DNA from: Bacteroidota bacterium
GTDB taxonomy: Bacteria; Bacteroidota; Bacteroidia; Bacteroidales; Bacteroidaceae
Length of the DNA: 39,042 nt
NCBI GenBank assembly: GCA_023458215.1
Contig: JAEXAJ010000131.1
Span: forward strand, 1-39,042
Direction of reading: 5' to 3'
Shown here: positions 20,801-28,423 of the stretch, one piece after another
How the letters are laid out: each line of letters begins with the position of its first letter
Numbering within the stretch: position 1 is the first letter of the stretch
Position numbers and translations under genes: made by a program
The notes under the pieces: generated by a model
Told to the model about the DNA's origin: nothing
The model's database searches: none
What the model saw: the letters and a program-made list of their open reading frames with translations, nothing else

Positions 20801-21868
20801 TATGATGTTGCAATTTAATGAATTACCTTGGGAGGTAGACTGGATGTTGTAGAAACGGTCTTTAAACGGGTGGTAGTAATTCAGTCCTCCGAAGTAAGTG
20901 CCCAGCCACATGCCCCCTTGCGAGTCCATGAAGATGTCGCGCACGGATGTTTGCGACAATCTGCCGCTCTCCAACGGATCACTGGTATAAATGCTGAAAT
21001 TGTCTTCTTCTTGATTGTAGATGTTTAGTGAATTCAGAGTTCCTATCCACAGAAGGTTTTGTGAGTCGAGTGTAAGCGAACGGATGTAATTGGAACTGAT
21101 GGAATGGGCGATTTTGGGGTCATGAGTGTAATTGCTCACTTTCATGGTTTGAGGATTGAGGCAGAACAGACCGTTTCCCTCCGTACCTATCCACAAACGG
21201 ACGGGTGACTGTAGCAGAATGCTGTATATTTCTTTGCCTTGCAATTGATCGCACCCAATGTTTGCCAGCGTGTTCTTCCCGATGGAGTAATCGAACAGTC
21301 CTTGATAGCTGCCGATGTAGATATGGTCGTCTTGTTTATAGATAGCTGTAGGCACTATGGTAGAAAGAGAGGGAGCTAATCGGTTATCCGTGAATTGCAT
21401 GCTCTCCGTATCGAACAGTAATAGTTTCTTTTTCCGTGCACAAAGTAATAACAGTTTGTCACTGACTTGTACAATGCCGTTAATCGGGAGTTTCTTTCCG
21501 TTCTGCTGAAATGCAAAGTTCTCGAAACGGTCTGACCGGGCGTTATAAAGTGAGATTCCTTCATCGGTTCCTATCCAAAGCCTTCCTTGCCGGTCTACGG
21601 TACATGTCCGGATGATATCGCTTGAGATGCTGTGAGGGTTTTGATCATTATGTTGGTAAACGGTGAATTCGTATCCATCGTACTTGTTTAGTCCGTTGTG
21701 GGTGGCAAACCATAGGTTGCCTTGTTTATCTTCTGTAATATCTACCACCGTACTTTGCGATAAACCGTCTTTAACTCCGATTTGTACGAAATTGATGGGG
21801 GGCGGTTCCTGTGCATAGGTGGTTAATAGTAAAAGGTTAGCCAGGAAATATAGAATGTATCTTGTCAT
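17822..21868 (-). CDS. Hybrid two-component system (HTCS) regulator
   Basis: Sensor, kinase and DNA-binding regulator in one 1348-aa inner-membrane protein, the usual PUL activator. Order: signal peptide (MTRYILYFLANLLLLTTYAQ); two-component propeller repeats (about 25-700, repeated DxxGxLWxGT-like units such as DKQGNLWFATHNGLNKYD); Y_Y_Y domain (about 700-765); transmembrane segment (about 775-800); HisKA with His835 (NISHELRTPLTMI); HATPase (DTGIGIPAGKQDKIFERFYQ, GSGIGLSLV); receiver with Asp1145 (LTDVMMPVMDG) and KPF lysine; C-terminal AraC-type HTH (about 1240-1345). The start is at 21868 because an in-frame start at 21934 lies upstream of the promoter -7 box. It sits between lyase 2 and operon A. 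It probably senses a lyase product in the periplasm. Confidence 0.96.
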   Translation of the reverse strand: MTRYILYFLANLLLLTTYAQEPPPINFVQIGVKDGLSQSTVVDITEDKQGNLWFATHNGLNKYDGYEFTVYQHNDQNPHSISSDIIRTCTVDRQGRLWIGTDEGISLYNARSDRFENFAFQQNGKKLPINGIVQVSDKLLLLCARKKKLLLFDTESMQFTDNRLAPSLSTIVPTAIYKQDDHIYIGSYQGLFDYSIGKNTLANIGCDQLQGKEIYSILLQSPVRLWIGTEGNGLFCLNPQTMKVSNYTHDPKIAHSISSNYIRSLTLDSQNLLWIGTLNSLNIYNQEEDNFSIYTSDPLESGRLSQTSVRDIFMDSQGGMWLGTYFGGLNYYHPFKDRFYNIQSTSQGNSLNCNIIGCIQEDAQNNLWIGTNSGGVNYYNPRTRVFKHYTQKDGLGSNDVKVIYVDEANDLVYIGTHTGGLNILHRKSGRIEVVRNSQISNIYTLEPTGDGEFWVSGISSLARFNPKNKTFTDIDKQANGEPILHQQITSIMRDSKHRLWLIGEKGLGIYTEMNGQLLHCPLLPPETPFANKMTNCVYESKQNGIFWIGTRSGVYCFDEKSKEIKQYTTIEGLPNNVIHGIMEDSYGNLWFSTGKGLSRFHPQTGQFRNYADTDGIQSNQFTNNAYCHTRDGLMYFGGINGITSFKPEQLPDNPYTPSVVITELTLFNKTVLPGDETGILEQNISQTQSITLAAGQSMFSLKFVVSNYISGSHNTFAYKLEGYDKEWYYSNTTRMVSYSNLPQGTYRFLAKAANSDGKWNESPTELEIVVLPVWYKSWWAILLFIALFIAATVFIFYYFWIRKSMKAQIQMELADKERQKQMNEMKLQFFINISHELRTPLTMILAPLQELFDKVSDRWIQRQLEHVQKNTNRLLHLVNQLMDYRRAELGIFHLKVKRNPIHEVVKKNFLLYDRVAQQKKIIYNFHSEVEDKEVWCDPNYLELAMNNLLSNAFKYTGEGQSITVSLKEENSFLILQVKDTGIGIPAGKQDKIFERFYQIDNEHIGSGIGLSLVHRLVELHHGEIKLESTEGKGSTFTICLPIAEEAYTSEERVSGEEAPNDSPIYSTNSADMFLIDLEVTETETEATKETEAPKRETILIVEDNLEIRNYLKSELGRSFRILEAENGEEALNLLKEQEADLILTDVMMPVMDGIKLCKHIKQNLYTCHIPVIMLSAKTDLKEQLEGLQVGADDYIPKPFSMTLVTTKIKNLFRTRHRAIEHYSNSLEIEPEKVALNPIDEDLLKRAVEIVEKHLDNVEFSTDEFAREMYMSRSNLHLKMKALTGESTNEFIRKIRFNKACKLLKEGRYTVAEISTMVGFNTPSYFATSFKKYFGCLPSEYGKNGGQPS

Positions 21869-21895
21869 ATTCGGAGTGTTTATAAGGTTGTGGTA

Positions 21896-21903
21896 CAAAG
21901 GTA
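21896..21903 (-). promoter_or_regulatory. -7 element of the HTCS gene
   Basis: Minus-strand TACCTTTG fits TAnnTTTG exactly. It sits 27 bases before the start codon at 21868, implying a very short leader. No convincing -33 box is seen. It argues against the longer open frame starting at 21934. Confidence 0.6.
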
Positions 21904-22097
21904 TAATTATTTTGTATAATCTATTAATAAGCAAAAGGATTTTATACTCAAATGGAACTGATTCATTACAGATGCATTCGGTGAGAGAGCGGATATTGAT
22001 GAATGTGTGCTGTATTACTTCTCTTCGTCTTTGTCTTTACTCCCTACTATCTGTATGATTACTGCCTCTCATATTGAAGGCTTATTGTTATTATGCA

Positions 22098-22163
22098 CAA
22101 GATGCCATCTTATGTAGCGCAAGATGCCATCTTATGCAACACAAGATGCCATCTTGTGCATCG
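22098..22163. repeat. Three tandem 22-bp repeats, each with a 13-bp palindrome
   Basis: Units at 22098-22119, 22120-22141 and 22142-22163, each starting CAAGATGCCATCTT. The core AAGATGCCATCTT is a perfect palindrome around its central base. The outer ends (from 22094 and to 22161) also pair with one mismatch, so the whole block could fold as a single hairpin or bind a dimeric protein at two-turn spacing. It lies 73-138 bases after the lyase 2 stop and about 195 bases upstream of the HTCS -7 box. Confidence 0.85.
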
Positions 22164-22235
22164 TTCCTCTACGAGGGGAAGATGATAAGGTTATGGCATT
22201 AGCATGATATGAATAAGTGTCTCGTTTCCTTCGGG

Positions 22236-24806
22236 CTAATGCCTCACTTGTTTGGTTGCCCGTGTTGAGGCGGGCAGATAGTCCGTCTGTTCCGTTACGC
22301 GGTATTCCCCGTCTGTTTCATCGTAGAGCAAGGACGATTGAACCTGCTTTCGCGGATAGATTTCACCACCTAATAGAGGATTGCTGTCACCATAGCTGAA
22401 GACGGCTTGGTGCTTACGATTGCTGATAAACAGCGAGGCTGGCAGGGTTGTATTTAATTCAGCCTCTATGTTCCAGTCACCGCAATGAAAGCTATTCCCA
22501 TTACGGCGGATGATATGTACCTGGCTATCTGCCGGAGAAACCTGAATGAGGGTGAGGATGCGTGTCTTGCTGTTACCGTCGAAGGTAGCCGTAAGGTGCC
22601 ATTGGTTGGGATATTGAGGGTCGGGCACGGCAGTGGGAGGGACAACAAACTGATCGGTCTGTGCGAGGTTGAAGGGCTGTTCGCTGAACAACTGTGTGAT
22701 GGCATTGAAATTCTTGTTAGAGTTGGTTGTAGTTACCATTTGCTGTGCGTGGTCGATATAGAATCGGGTAGGGCTGTGTAATAACCAGCCCCAGCGTACG
22801 GGTTCGGAAGCTTCCAGTTCGTCGTATAACAGGATGGTATTGGGATGCAACATGGCGATATGGCGGCGGTATTTGGTCAGTGGGGTGGTGCCGAAGCCAT
22901 ACTCGGGAGTTTGTTCGATGCCGGCGGCTTGAAAGGCGGTTGTCCATAGAGGGTCGTCGGTGATGCCGCTGTATGCTTTGGAAGCATCGCCCAGGCAGTA
23001 GGTGATGTGTTTGCCCCCCATTACGCGGGCAATGTTGCCGTACCCTTTGGTAGAGTAGGGTTGTCCGATGCCGTTGATAAGAATGGTGTTGTGGGCACGG
23101 GTGTGGCGGTAGGACATCAGGTTGTGTGCATCCGAGAAGTTCAGATAGTAACCACTGCTGCGGTAGACATCGGCACCCCGGTACAGCAGATTGAAAGCAT
23201 TTTGATTGGACAAGGTGTGGCTGCCCGAACCGAAGATGCTGGAACGAAAACTTAGAGCGAGGTCATTTTTGGTATCAGCCAGTTGGCTGTGCATGACTAC
23301 TTCGCCGGCATCTTTGTACCAAACGTATTTGGGATAATCCGCAGGTAGCTCGGTGGCATAGCTGTGCAGGCTTGCCATGCGGTAAAGCCGTAAGTCTATG
23401 TCTTGTTGCAAGGTGGCGCGGCACTGGTCGGCATACCAGCCTGCATAGGCGTTTCCCGTTTCGCGTGCCAGGAAATCGGCAAAGGCAACCCGCTGTCGGG
23501 CAGGGGCATCTCCTTTCTCGCTGCCATCGCCGAAGCTGCCGCTCTTGGACTCGGGTGCCCAGCTATAGACAAGGGATTGTCCGGCATGCTGATACCATGG
23601 ATGTTGCAGAAAGTCTTTCCGGGAAATATAGGAGAATAGTAGGGGGATGTAGTAGAGTGTTTCTACGTTGTTAATGAAGTAACCGCTGCCATTGTGCCAA
23701 ACTCCGTCACGGTTGAAGCCGGACGCAGGGGCACGGGCCGTCCACAGTTCATAGTAATACTTCATCATGGGGAGGGCTTCTTTAGAATAACTGTCCTTAT
23801 CGTATAACAGGAAGGTGGCTTGAAATAGAACCCTCATGTTTTGTTGCCAGAAGTGATTATTGAATATATGGTTTTCTTCGGAGCCGCATTGTTGGGGGTA
23901 ATAATAACGTAGTATGCGTAGCAACATCTCTTCCGTACCGGTTCTCTCATCGGCAGAGAGGGTGGAATAGAGTAAGTCGTAGGCGGTGATGAAGCAGTAG
24001 GCTATGTCGGTGCTTCCGAAGTTGGTGGCAAAAAGTTGCTTGTCGGTCACAGGGGTAGAGAGTAGGAGTTGCAGAAGCTCGTGCAGGCGGTTGGAATAGA
24101 CGTATTGTTGTGTCAGGTAGTAGGCTTGAGAGAGGTAGAGCACATAGGCTTTTATCTCTTCGATGTGGTCGTAAGGGTTACCGAGCGTGCCGAGGTTTGC
24201 TGAGAGAGCGGTTGCGGCACGGCTGCGCAGGGATTTGTATTCGGGGTGTGAAGATATATTCTTACGGGCTTCGTCTATGCGTCCGTCGAGAAAACAATAG
24301 AGGCGGGGGTGCAGGCGGGGGGCATTGGTATAGAAGGTTTCAAAAGACGGGGTGACAAAACGGGGTGTTTCGTCTTTCAGTTCAAACTGATAGGTGTCGC
24401 TCCAGGCTTGTTGTTGTCCGTCGGCTGTGATGCTACGGAAGCGCCAGTACCAGATACCGGTCTCCATGGTCTGATGAAGATTGAACATACACCAGGCCCG
24501 TGGCTCGGAGAGCAGCGTTTCGGGACTACTGAAATCGGCACTGCGTGAGAGGGAGAATTGAAGAAGCTCTGCTGTTTTCATGGGTTGAGGAACGACAAGG
24601 GGGGTGGGGTTCAGATAAACCTCATTATCCGCTTTGGGGTAGGGCTGGGTACGAATCTTGTCGTGGTAGGAATCAAGCATCTCCGACGGAGTTTCGGGCT
24701 CTATTCCTTCATTGGGCTCGGGCAGATTGTCGGAGGTACAGGCAGATGTACTTAGCAGTGCGGTGGCAAGGCTGGTGATTATCCAGAGTCGGAAATGCTT
24801 TTTCAT
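22236..24806 (-). CDS. Heparinase II/III-type polysaccharide lyase 2, lipoprotein
   Basis: Paralogue of lyases 1 and 3, 856 aa. Unlike them it has a lipoprotein signal (lipobox ending STSAC, followed by TSDNLPEPNEGIEPE), so it is probably membrane-anchored and perhaps surface-exposed, where it could make the first cuts in the polymer. It has the same order: FN3-like domain, alpha/alpha toroid, C-terminal heparinase II/III sandwich. Putative catalytic residues are Asn317-His318 (NNHFWQ), Tyr376 (WHNGSGYF) and His530 (GSGSHTLSNQNAF). The coding strand is richer in G+C than its neighbours. It stands alone between HTCS and the fimbrial operon; only 34 bases separate it from a strong upstream terminator, so its promoter is unclear. 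Substrate unknown. Confidence 0.85.
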   Translation of the reverse strand: MKKHFRLWIITSLATALLSTSACTSDNLPEPNEGIEPETPSEMLDSYHDKIRTQPYPKADNEVYLNPTPLVVPQPMKTAELLQFSLSRSADFSSPETLLSEPRAWCMFNLHQTMETGIWYWRFRSITADGQQQAWSDTYQFELKDETPRFVTPSFETFYTNAPRLHPRLYCFLDGRIDEARKNISSHPEYKSLRSRAATALSANLGTLGNPYDHIEEIKAYVLYLSQAYYLTQQYVYSNRLHELLQLLLSTPVTDKQLFATNFGSTDIAYCFITAYDLLYSTLSADERTGTEEMLLRILRYYYPQQCGSEENHIFNNHFWQQNMRVLFQATFLLYDKDSYSKEALPMMKYYYELWTARAPASGFNRDGVWHNGSGYFINNVETLYYIPLLFSYISRKDFLQHPWYQHAGQSLVYSWAPESKSGSFGDGSEKGDAPARQRVAFADFLARETGNAYAGWYADQCRATLQQDIDLRLYRMASLHSYATELPADYPKYVWYKDAGEVVMHSQLADTKNDLALSFRSSIFGSGSHTLSNQNAFNLLYRGADVYRSSGYYLNFSDAHNLMSYRHTRAHNTILINGIGQPYSTKGYGNIARVMGGKHITYCLGDASKAYSGITDDPLWTTAFQAAGIEQTPEYGFGTTPLTKYRRHIAMLHPNTILLYDELEASEPVRWGWLLHSPTRFYIDHAQQMVTTTNSNKNFNAITQLFSEQPFNLAQTDQFVVPPTAVPDPQYPNQWHLTATFDGNSKTRILTLIQVSPADSQVHIIRRNGNSFHCGDWNIEAELNTTLPASLFISNRKHQAVFSYGDSNPLLGGEIYPRKQVQSSLLYDETDGEYRVTEQTDYLPASTRATKQVRH

Positions 24807-24840
24807 GGTAATGGTGTTTAAAGGAGAGGTTTAATGAGAA

Positions 24841-24876
24841 AAGAAAGGCAAGGCATAGGGGTGCCTTGCCTTTCTT
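24841..24876 (-). terminator. Terminator of the fimbrial-type operon
   Basis: A perfect 15-bp stem (24841-24855 with 24862-24876) with a 6-base loop, followed on the minus strand by a T-rich run. It lies 33 bases after the fimbrillin stop and only 34 bases before the lyase 2 start codon. Confidence 0.85.
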
Positions 24877-24909
24877 GAAGTTGATGTAAGGTCGAATAAT
24901 AGATGTAGT

Positions 24910-26421
24910 TTAGAAAGTGATAACAGCACGTATGCGTTGTGCAGAATTAGAACCACTGGCTTTGGTTGCATTTCCAGCTTCGCCTGTCACTGCAGGATCA
25001 AATTGTACACGGAAAGGTTTGCCGGATTCTGCAACGATGCAACCCCAGTAGATTGCCGACTGGAACTTGGCGGCAGCATCTCCCAATGCTTCAAACTTAG
25101 GATCGATAGTCGACAAATTATCATAAATGTCTTTCAGTTGGAAAGTAGTGGGCAGATACCAACCGCTGGTTTTGCTCTTGTCAACAGTTACATTGTAATC
25201 TAATGCAGTTTTTACGGGGGCAAACTGATTGAAGGCTGTACCATTTACATCGGTAGTGAGGTGACTGTAAGCATAGCCGTTGTAGTTCTCTTCGGTAGTC
25301 TGAGTCATTCCGGTGATGGTTGTAGGGTTGGCAAAGACTGCTTCATTCCATTTCACGCCCGCTTCTACTGCATCTTTCAAGGCTACAGCATAGCCATTAA
25401 CACTATTCATGGTATAGCTTCCGTTATCGGCGGTGTGTTTTCCTACGTGGAACACTATTCCTACTGCTGGTGAACTACTTGTGCTTGTAGTAGTGGTACC
25501 CCATGTTCCGTCGGCATATAAATATTGTCCGATGGCGAGTGCGGGAACTTCAGGTTTATCAAACTCATTATCAAATCCTACTTCAACTTCTACATTATTA
25601 CCTTCGGCAGCATCGAATTTTCCGTTAATCTCAAAGTTTTCAGTCAAAGGAACTTTGTCAGCTCCAATGGTCAGTGTCTTGGTTGCAACACCATTGTCAC
25701 CTTCGAGTTTCATCGTGATGTCCGAATCCAGTTTGCTCATATTGGCTGCGGCGAAGATATAGCTGGTAAACCAGGCACCTTCAGCAGCTTTGAATGCCGT
25801 GTTGGTGTATGTCACTTTCTTAGAAGTGGAACTTACGGTTTTTGTTACCATATTAAATCCGCTGGGTGCATCGTAGGATACTGTTAGTTTATTGTAATCG
25901 GCATAGTTACTGGCACTGTTGGGAGTTACTGATACTTTAGCAAAAGGACGTTTCAGTTGAATGGTAGTCGTTCCATTAGATACATAACCACAGAAAGCAT
26001 CGGCGGCAGCACTGAATACATCATTGCCGATTGCTTTGTATGTGATGTTGGTAAGATCGGTCGTTGTATAAATGTTATCAGTACCAATGGCAGTCACAAA
26101 GTCGGCCCAGAACAAGCATTTATAATCACCTTCGGGAGCTTTGAACGTAAAAGTCGCTTTATCCGTTTTGATTTCGAGAGTTTGTCTCATGCCTTCGCCT
26201 TCAATGGGAGTATTGTTGTTGTCTACTACCTGCATGATGCAACGCAGTATTTTCCCATCTACCGATGGTATTGCACGTGTTGTTGCTCCACTAGGTACAC
26301 CTACAGTCATGTTTACGGTTTTCCCGCTTTGGCCTGCTTCAGGAATAATCTCTTCCTGGCTGCATGCTGCGAACAGGCAGATGTACAGTGCCATAAACGA
26401 ATACAAAAAGTTCTTTTTCAT
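24910..26421 (-). CDS. Fimbrillin-like surface lipoprotein (DUF6562 type)
   Basis: A 503-aa lipoprotein (LFAAC, Cys20). The N-terminal half is fimbrillin-like, with landmarks shared with the next gene upstream: a WADF block, a D-A-F-C-G block and KRPFAKVSV. A TTR-A site at Arg49 resembles the arginine cleavage site used to mature Bacteroidales fimbrillins. The C-terminal ~200 residues form a separate module (GQYLYADGTWGTTTT, then SGWYLPTTFQLKDIYDNL and RIRAVITF) reminiscent of DUF1566/FISUMP-type domains often placed at tips of surface structures. It is the last gene of a three-gene operon. A shaft or tip subunit role is inferred. The family name is given from memory of motif pattern. Confidence 0.72.
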   Translation of the reverse strand: MKKNFLYSFMALYICLFAACSQEEIIPEAGQSGKTVNMTVGVPSGATTRAIPSVDGKILRCIMQVVDNNNTPIEGEGMRQTLEIKTDKATFTFKAPEGDYKCLFWADFVTAIGTDNIYTTTDLTNITYKAIGNDVFSAAADAFCGYVSNGTTTIQLKRPFAKVSVTPNSASNYADYNKLTVSYDAPSGFNMVTKTVSSTSKKVTYTNTAFKAAEGAWFTSYIFAAANMSKLDSDITMKLEGDNGVATKTLTIGADKVPLTENFEINGKFDAAEGNNVEVEVGFDNEFDKPEVPALAIGQYLYADGTWGTTTTSTSSSPAVGIVFHVGKHTADNGSYTMNSVNGYAVALKDAVEAGVKWNEAVFANPTTITGMTQTTEENYNGYAYSHLTTDVNGTAFNQFAPVKTALDYNVTVDKSKTSGWYLPTTFQLKDIYDNLSTIDPKFEALGDAAAKFQSAIYWGCIVAESGKPFRVQFDPAVTGEAGNATKASGSNSAQRIRAVITF

Positions 26422-26465
26422 GGTTTTAAGTTTTAAAGTGAATATTATTATTAAGTTCTTTTCTT

Positions 26466-27482
26466 TTATAAGTCACCGAAATCTACATCCAGACTTCCGT
26501 CATAACCCGGATCAATCCCTACTCCGCCATTCGGGTCTGCCGTGAGAAATGCACTACGAATTTGTGTCAGTTTACCTGCCTGAACGGGAACACTCAAGGA
26601 GGTACGTGCGATGGTTACACTTTTCTCATCTACAATCTCTATAGTCAGGGGAATCTTTTCGGGCTCAGTTCCTGTAAATACATAGTCGAAACCGAGGGCT
26701 AATTCTTTCTCTGTAGTTGCAGGCACACTGAAAGTGCGGGAGTACTGCATGTACATCAGTGCATGCTTGGGCAGATGGTCGAAGGCATTGAATCCTACCG
26801 GCAGGTAATAGTCATACTTTACACGGGCAGAGAATTTCTTTCCGGTCACTGTGCCTTGAGTGATGCGGCGCAGGAAGGTGGCTACATCGGTGGCTATCAG
26901 TTCGTAGCGAGCTACGGGGCGCTTCAACTCCATCTTTACGGGCACTTTTGCACTCCACTCGTCTCGCATTTCACTCAAGTCCAATTCCTTACTACCGCAA
27001 AATACATCTTTCCATCCGGTATTTCCCTGGTAAGGTTCGGTACCATAAACGGTCATTAAGTGCTCTTGCGTATTGTAGTAGAGATCGCTTTCGCTTCCAG
27101 TTTCTACGTAATCGGCCCATACCACCAATTGATAGTTGCGGGCATGTAGCTTCATACTGATTGGGATGGTAATGTTTGTACGTTCTGTCAGTTCCTCATA
27201 CACCACTTGGCGGGCGGCTAATTCACGGTTCAGATAAGCCTCAACGATGAATCGGTGGCGATACGTGGTAGTGGTTGCTTCGGCACGGGTGCCTGGCGTT
27301 CCGCTTTCAGTCAACTTCAGATTGATATTGATATCTGCCGTGATGGTAACTTCGGTAGGGTCTACACCCGGTTGGCCGTCACTTGTCATTTCGGGTTCCT
27401 CGTAGAGGCAACTGCTGAATGTGAATAGAAGTAGCAACAGGCAGAACCATTTGCGGAAGGAGTGTGTATCTATCTTTTTCAT
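26466..27482 (-). CDS. FimB/Mfa2-like fimbrial lipoprotein (DUF6562 type)
   Basis: About 338 aa with a lipoprotein signal whose lipobox ends FSSC (Cys25). A start three codons upstream (27491) is also possible. The fimbrillin-like body has VVWADYVE, WKDVFCG and LKRPVARYEL, matching the blocks of the downstream fimbrillin. The protein ends soon after a GVGIDPGYDGSLDVDFGDL tail and lacks the extra C-terminal module. Shorter lipoproteins of this type in Bacteroidales anchor fimbriae to the outer membrane or limit their length. It follows the DUF3575 gene by 13 bases and precedes the fimbrillin by 44, so one operon is likely. The role is inferred. Confidence 0.7.
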   Translation of the reverse strand: MKKIDTHSFRKWFCLLLLLFTFSSCLYEEPEMTSDGQPGVDPTEVTITADININLKLTESGTPGTRAEATTTTYRHRFIVEAYLNRELAARQVVYEELTERTNITIPISMKLHARNYQLVVWADYVETGSESDLYYNTQEHLMTVYGTEPYQGNTGWKDVFCGSKELDLSEMRDEWSAKVPVKMELKRPVARYELIATDVATFLRRITQGTVTGKKFSARVKYDYYLPVGFNAFDHLPKHALMYMQYSRTFSVPATTEKELALGFDYVFTGTEPEKIPLTIEIVDEKSVTIARTSLSVPVQAGKLTQIRSAFLTADPNGGVGIDPGYDGSLDVDFGDL

Positions 27483-27495
27483 AAGTGTCATGGTT

Positions 27496-28272
27496 TTAGA
27501 AACGGTAAACTAAGGAAAGGCCCAGGCGGGTAATGCCCCAATAGTTGCGGACGCGAGTGTCAATCTTCGCTCCATTCTCTATATTATAATAGGTGTCGTA
27601 CTTCATGTTGGCATAACCGGCGCCCATATTGAATTCGGCTCCCCAGTGTTCGGAGATGGGTAGCTTGTAGCCGTAACTGATACCTGCACCCAGCAAAGGA
27701 CGCTTTTGACTTTGGTAACGGTCTTCCTCCCACTTCAAGTTAAACCAAGCTACGTGGGCGTGCAGTCCGAAGAAATGTCCTTTGCCTACAGTTCCGCTCC
27801 ACCAGCGACCTTCGGGTTGAAGGGCGAAGGTGCGAACTGCGTGTTTGGGATCAAGGTCACTGATGCTCCACATTACAGGGAAGTCTATAGATATGTGTTC
27901 GTGGCATTGCACTTCCAGTGCAAGATTCTGTATGGCGACGGCTGCAAAAGGAATATTGGCTTTCAAGACAATGTAGCGATCGGAAGAAGCTGCTGATTGG
28001 TTTTTGGCCACCTTGCGCTCATTCTTCTTATTATTATTATCTTTCTTCTTGTTCGCATCTCTTTTATCGGCAGCCTGGGCATTTGCGTCGGTTGCTGAAT
28101 TCTCCTTTGTGGCTACATTGGAGTCCATCTGTATGATTCTCCCCCGTTTGGCAGCCGGGTAGGGTTTCTGTGCCGACTGTGCATAAGTGATAATAGCTAC
28201 CACCATGCAGAGTATCAAGAGAATGCTTCGTCGTAAATAGATTTTTGATTCCATATATTGGGTGCTCTTCAT
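27496..28272 (-). CDS. DUF3575 outer-membrane-type protein with charged linker
   Basis: A 258-aa protein. A signal peptide (LLILCMVVAIITYAQ) is followed by a low-complexity charged linker (about 55-95, rich in Lys, Asn, Asp, Ala), then a DUF3575 domain (about 100-258: VLKANIPFAAVAIQNLALEVQ, FGLHAHVAWFNLKWEED, LGAGISYGYKLPIS, YWGITRLGLSLVYRF). The linker is absent from the DUF3575 protein at 6269-6859. It is the first gene of the fimbrial-type operon. A start six codons downstream (28254) is possible and would give a more usual signal peptide. The cellular role is unknown beyond probable involvement in assembling or anchoring the surface structure. Confidence 0.82.
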   Translation of the reverse strand: MKSTQYMESKIYLRRSILLILCMVVAIITYAQSAQKPYPAAKRGRIIQMDSNVATKENSATDANAQAADKRDANKKKDNNNKKNERKVAKNQSAASSDRYIVLKANIPFAAVAIQNLALEVQCHEHISIDFPVMWSISDLDPKHAVRTFALQPEGRWWSGTVGKGHFFGLHAHVAWFNLKWEEDRYQSQKRPLLGAGISYGYKLPISEHWGAEFNMGAGYANMKYDTYYNIENGAKIDTRVRNYWGITRLGLSLVYRF

Positions 28273-28302
28273 TATATTCAGTTATTGAATGATCTCTGTC
28301 AG

Positions 28303-28310
28303 CAAATGTA
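28303..28310 (-). promoter_or_regulatory. -7 element of the fimbrial-type operon
   Basis: Minus-strand TACATTTG fits TAnnTTTG, 30 bases before the DUF3575 start. No clear -33 box is seen. It lies in the 151-bp gap after SusD of operon B, so the fimbrial genes probably have their own promoter. Confidence 0.5.
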
Positions 28311-28423
28311 TCGCATTTACACAAGATGGTTGTTCTTGTTTGTTTTTACGATGTTCAATGCTGATGAAATGAGTTTTAAATCTGTATTGTCCACTTTCAG
28401 TTTTGTATAGAAAGTGCTGTTTA

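Larger units (their letters stand above)
21869..22235. other. 367-bp intergenic region between lyase 2 and HTCS
   Basis: It holds the HTCS -7 element near 21900 and a cluster of three 22-bp palindromic repeats at 22098-22163. The remaining parts (21910-22090 and 22165-22235) are AT-rich without a credible gene; I see nothing else in them. Confidence 0.7.

Noticed and set aside
21869..21934. N-terminal extension of the HTCS starting at 21934
   Set aside because: The added 22 codons lie across and upstream of the -7 promoter box and would bury the signal peptide; the start at 21868 gives a clean one.
22098..22163. CRISPR array
   Set aside because: The repeats are directly adjacent 22-bp units with no unique spacers, and no cas genes are present.
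28392..28416. Terminator after SusD of operon B
   Set aside because: The stem is only 7 bp with an 11-base loop and no T tract on the minus strand; too weak to call.
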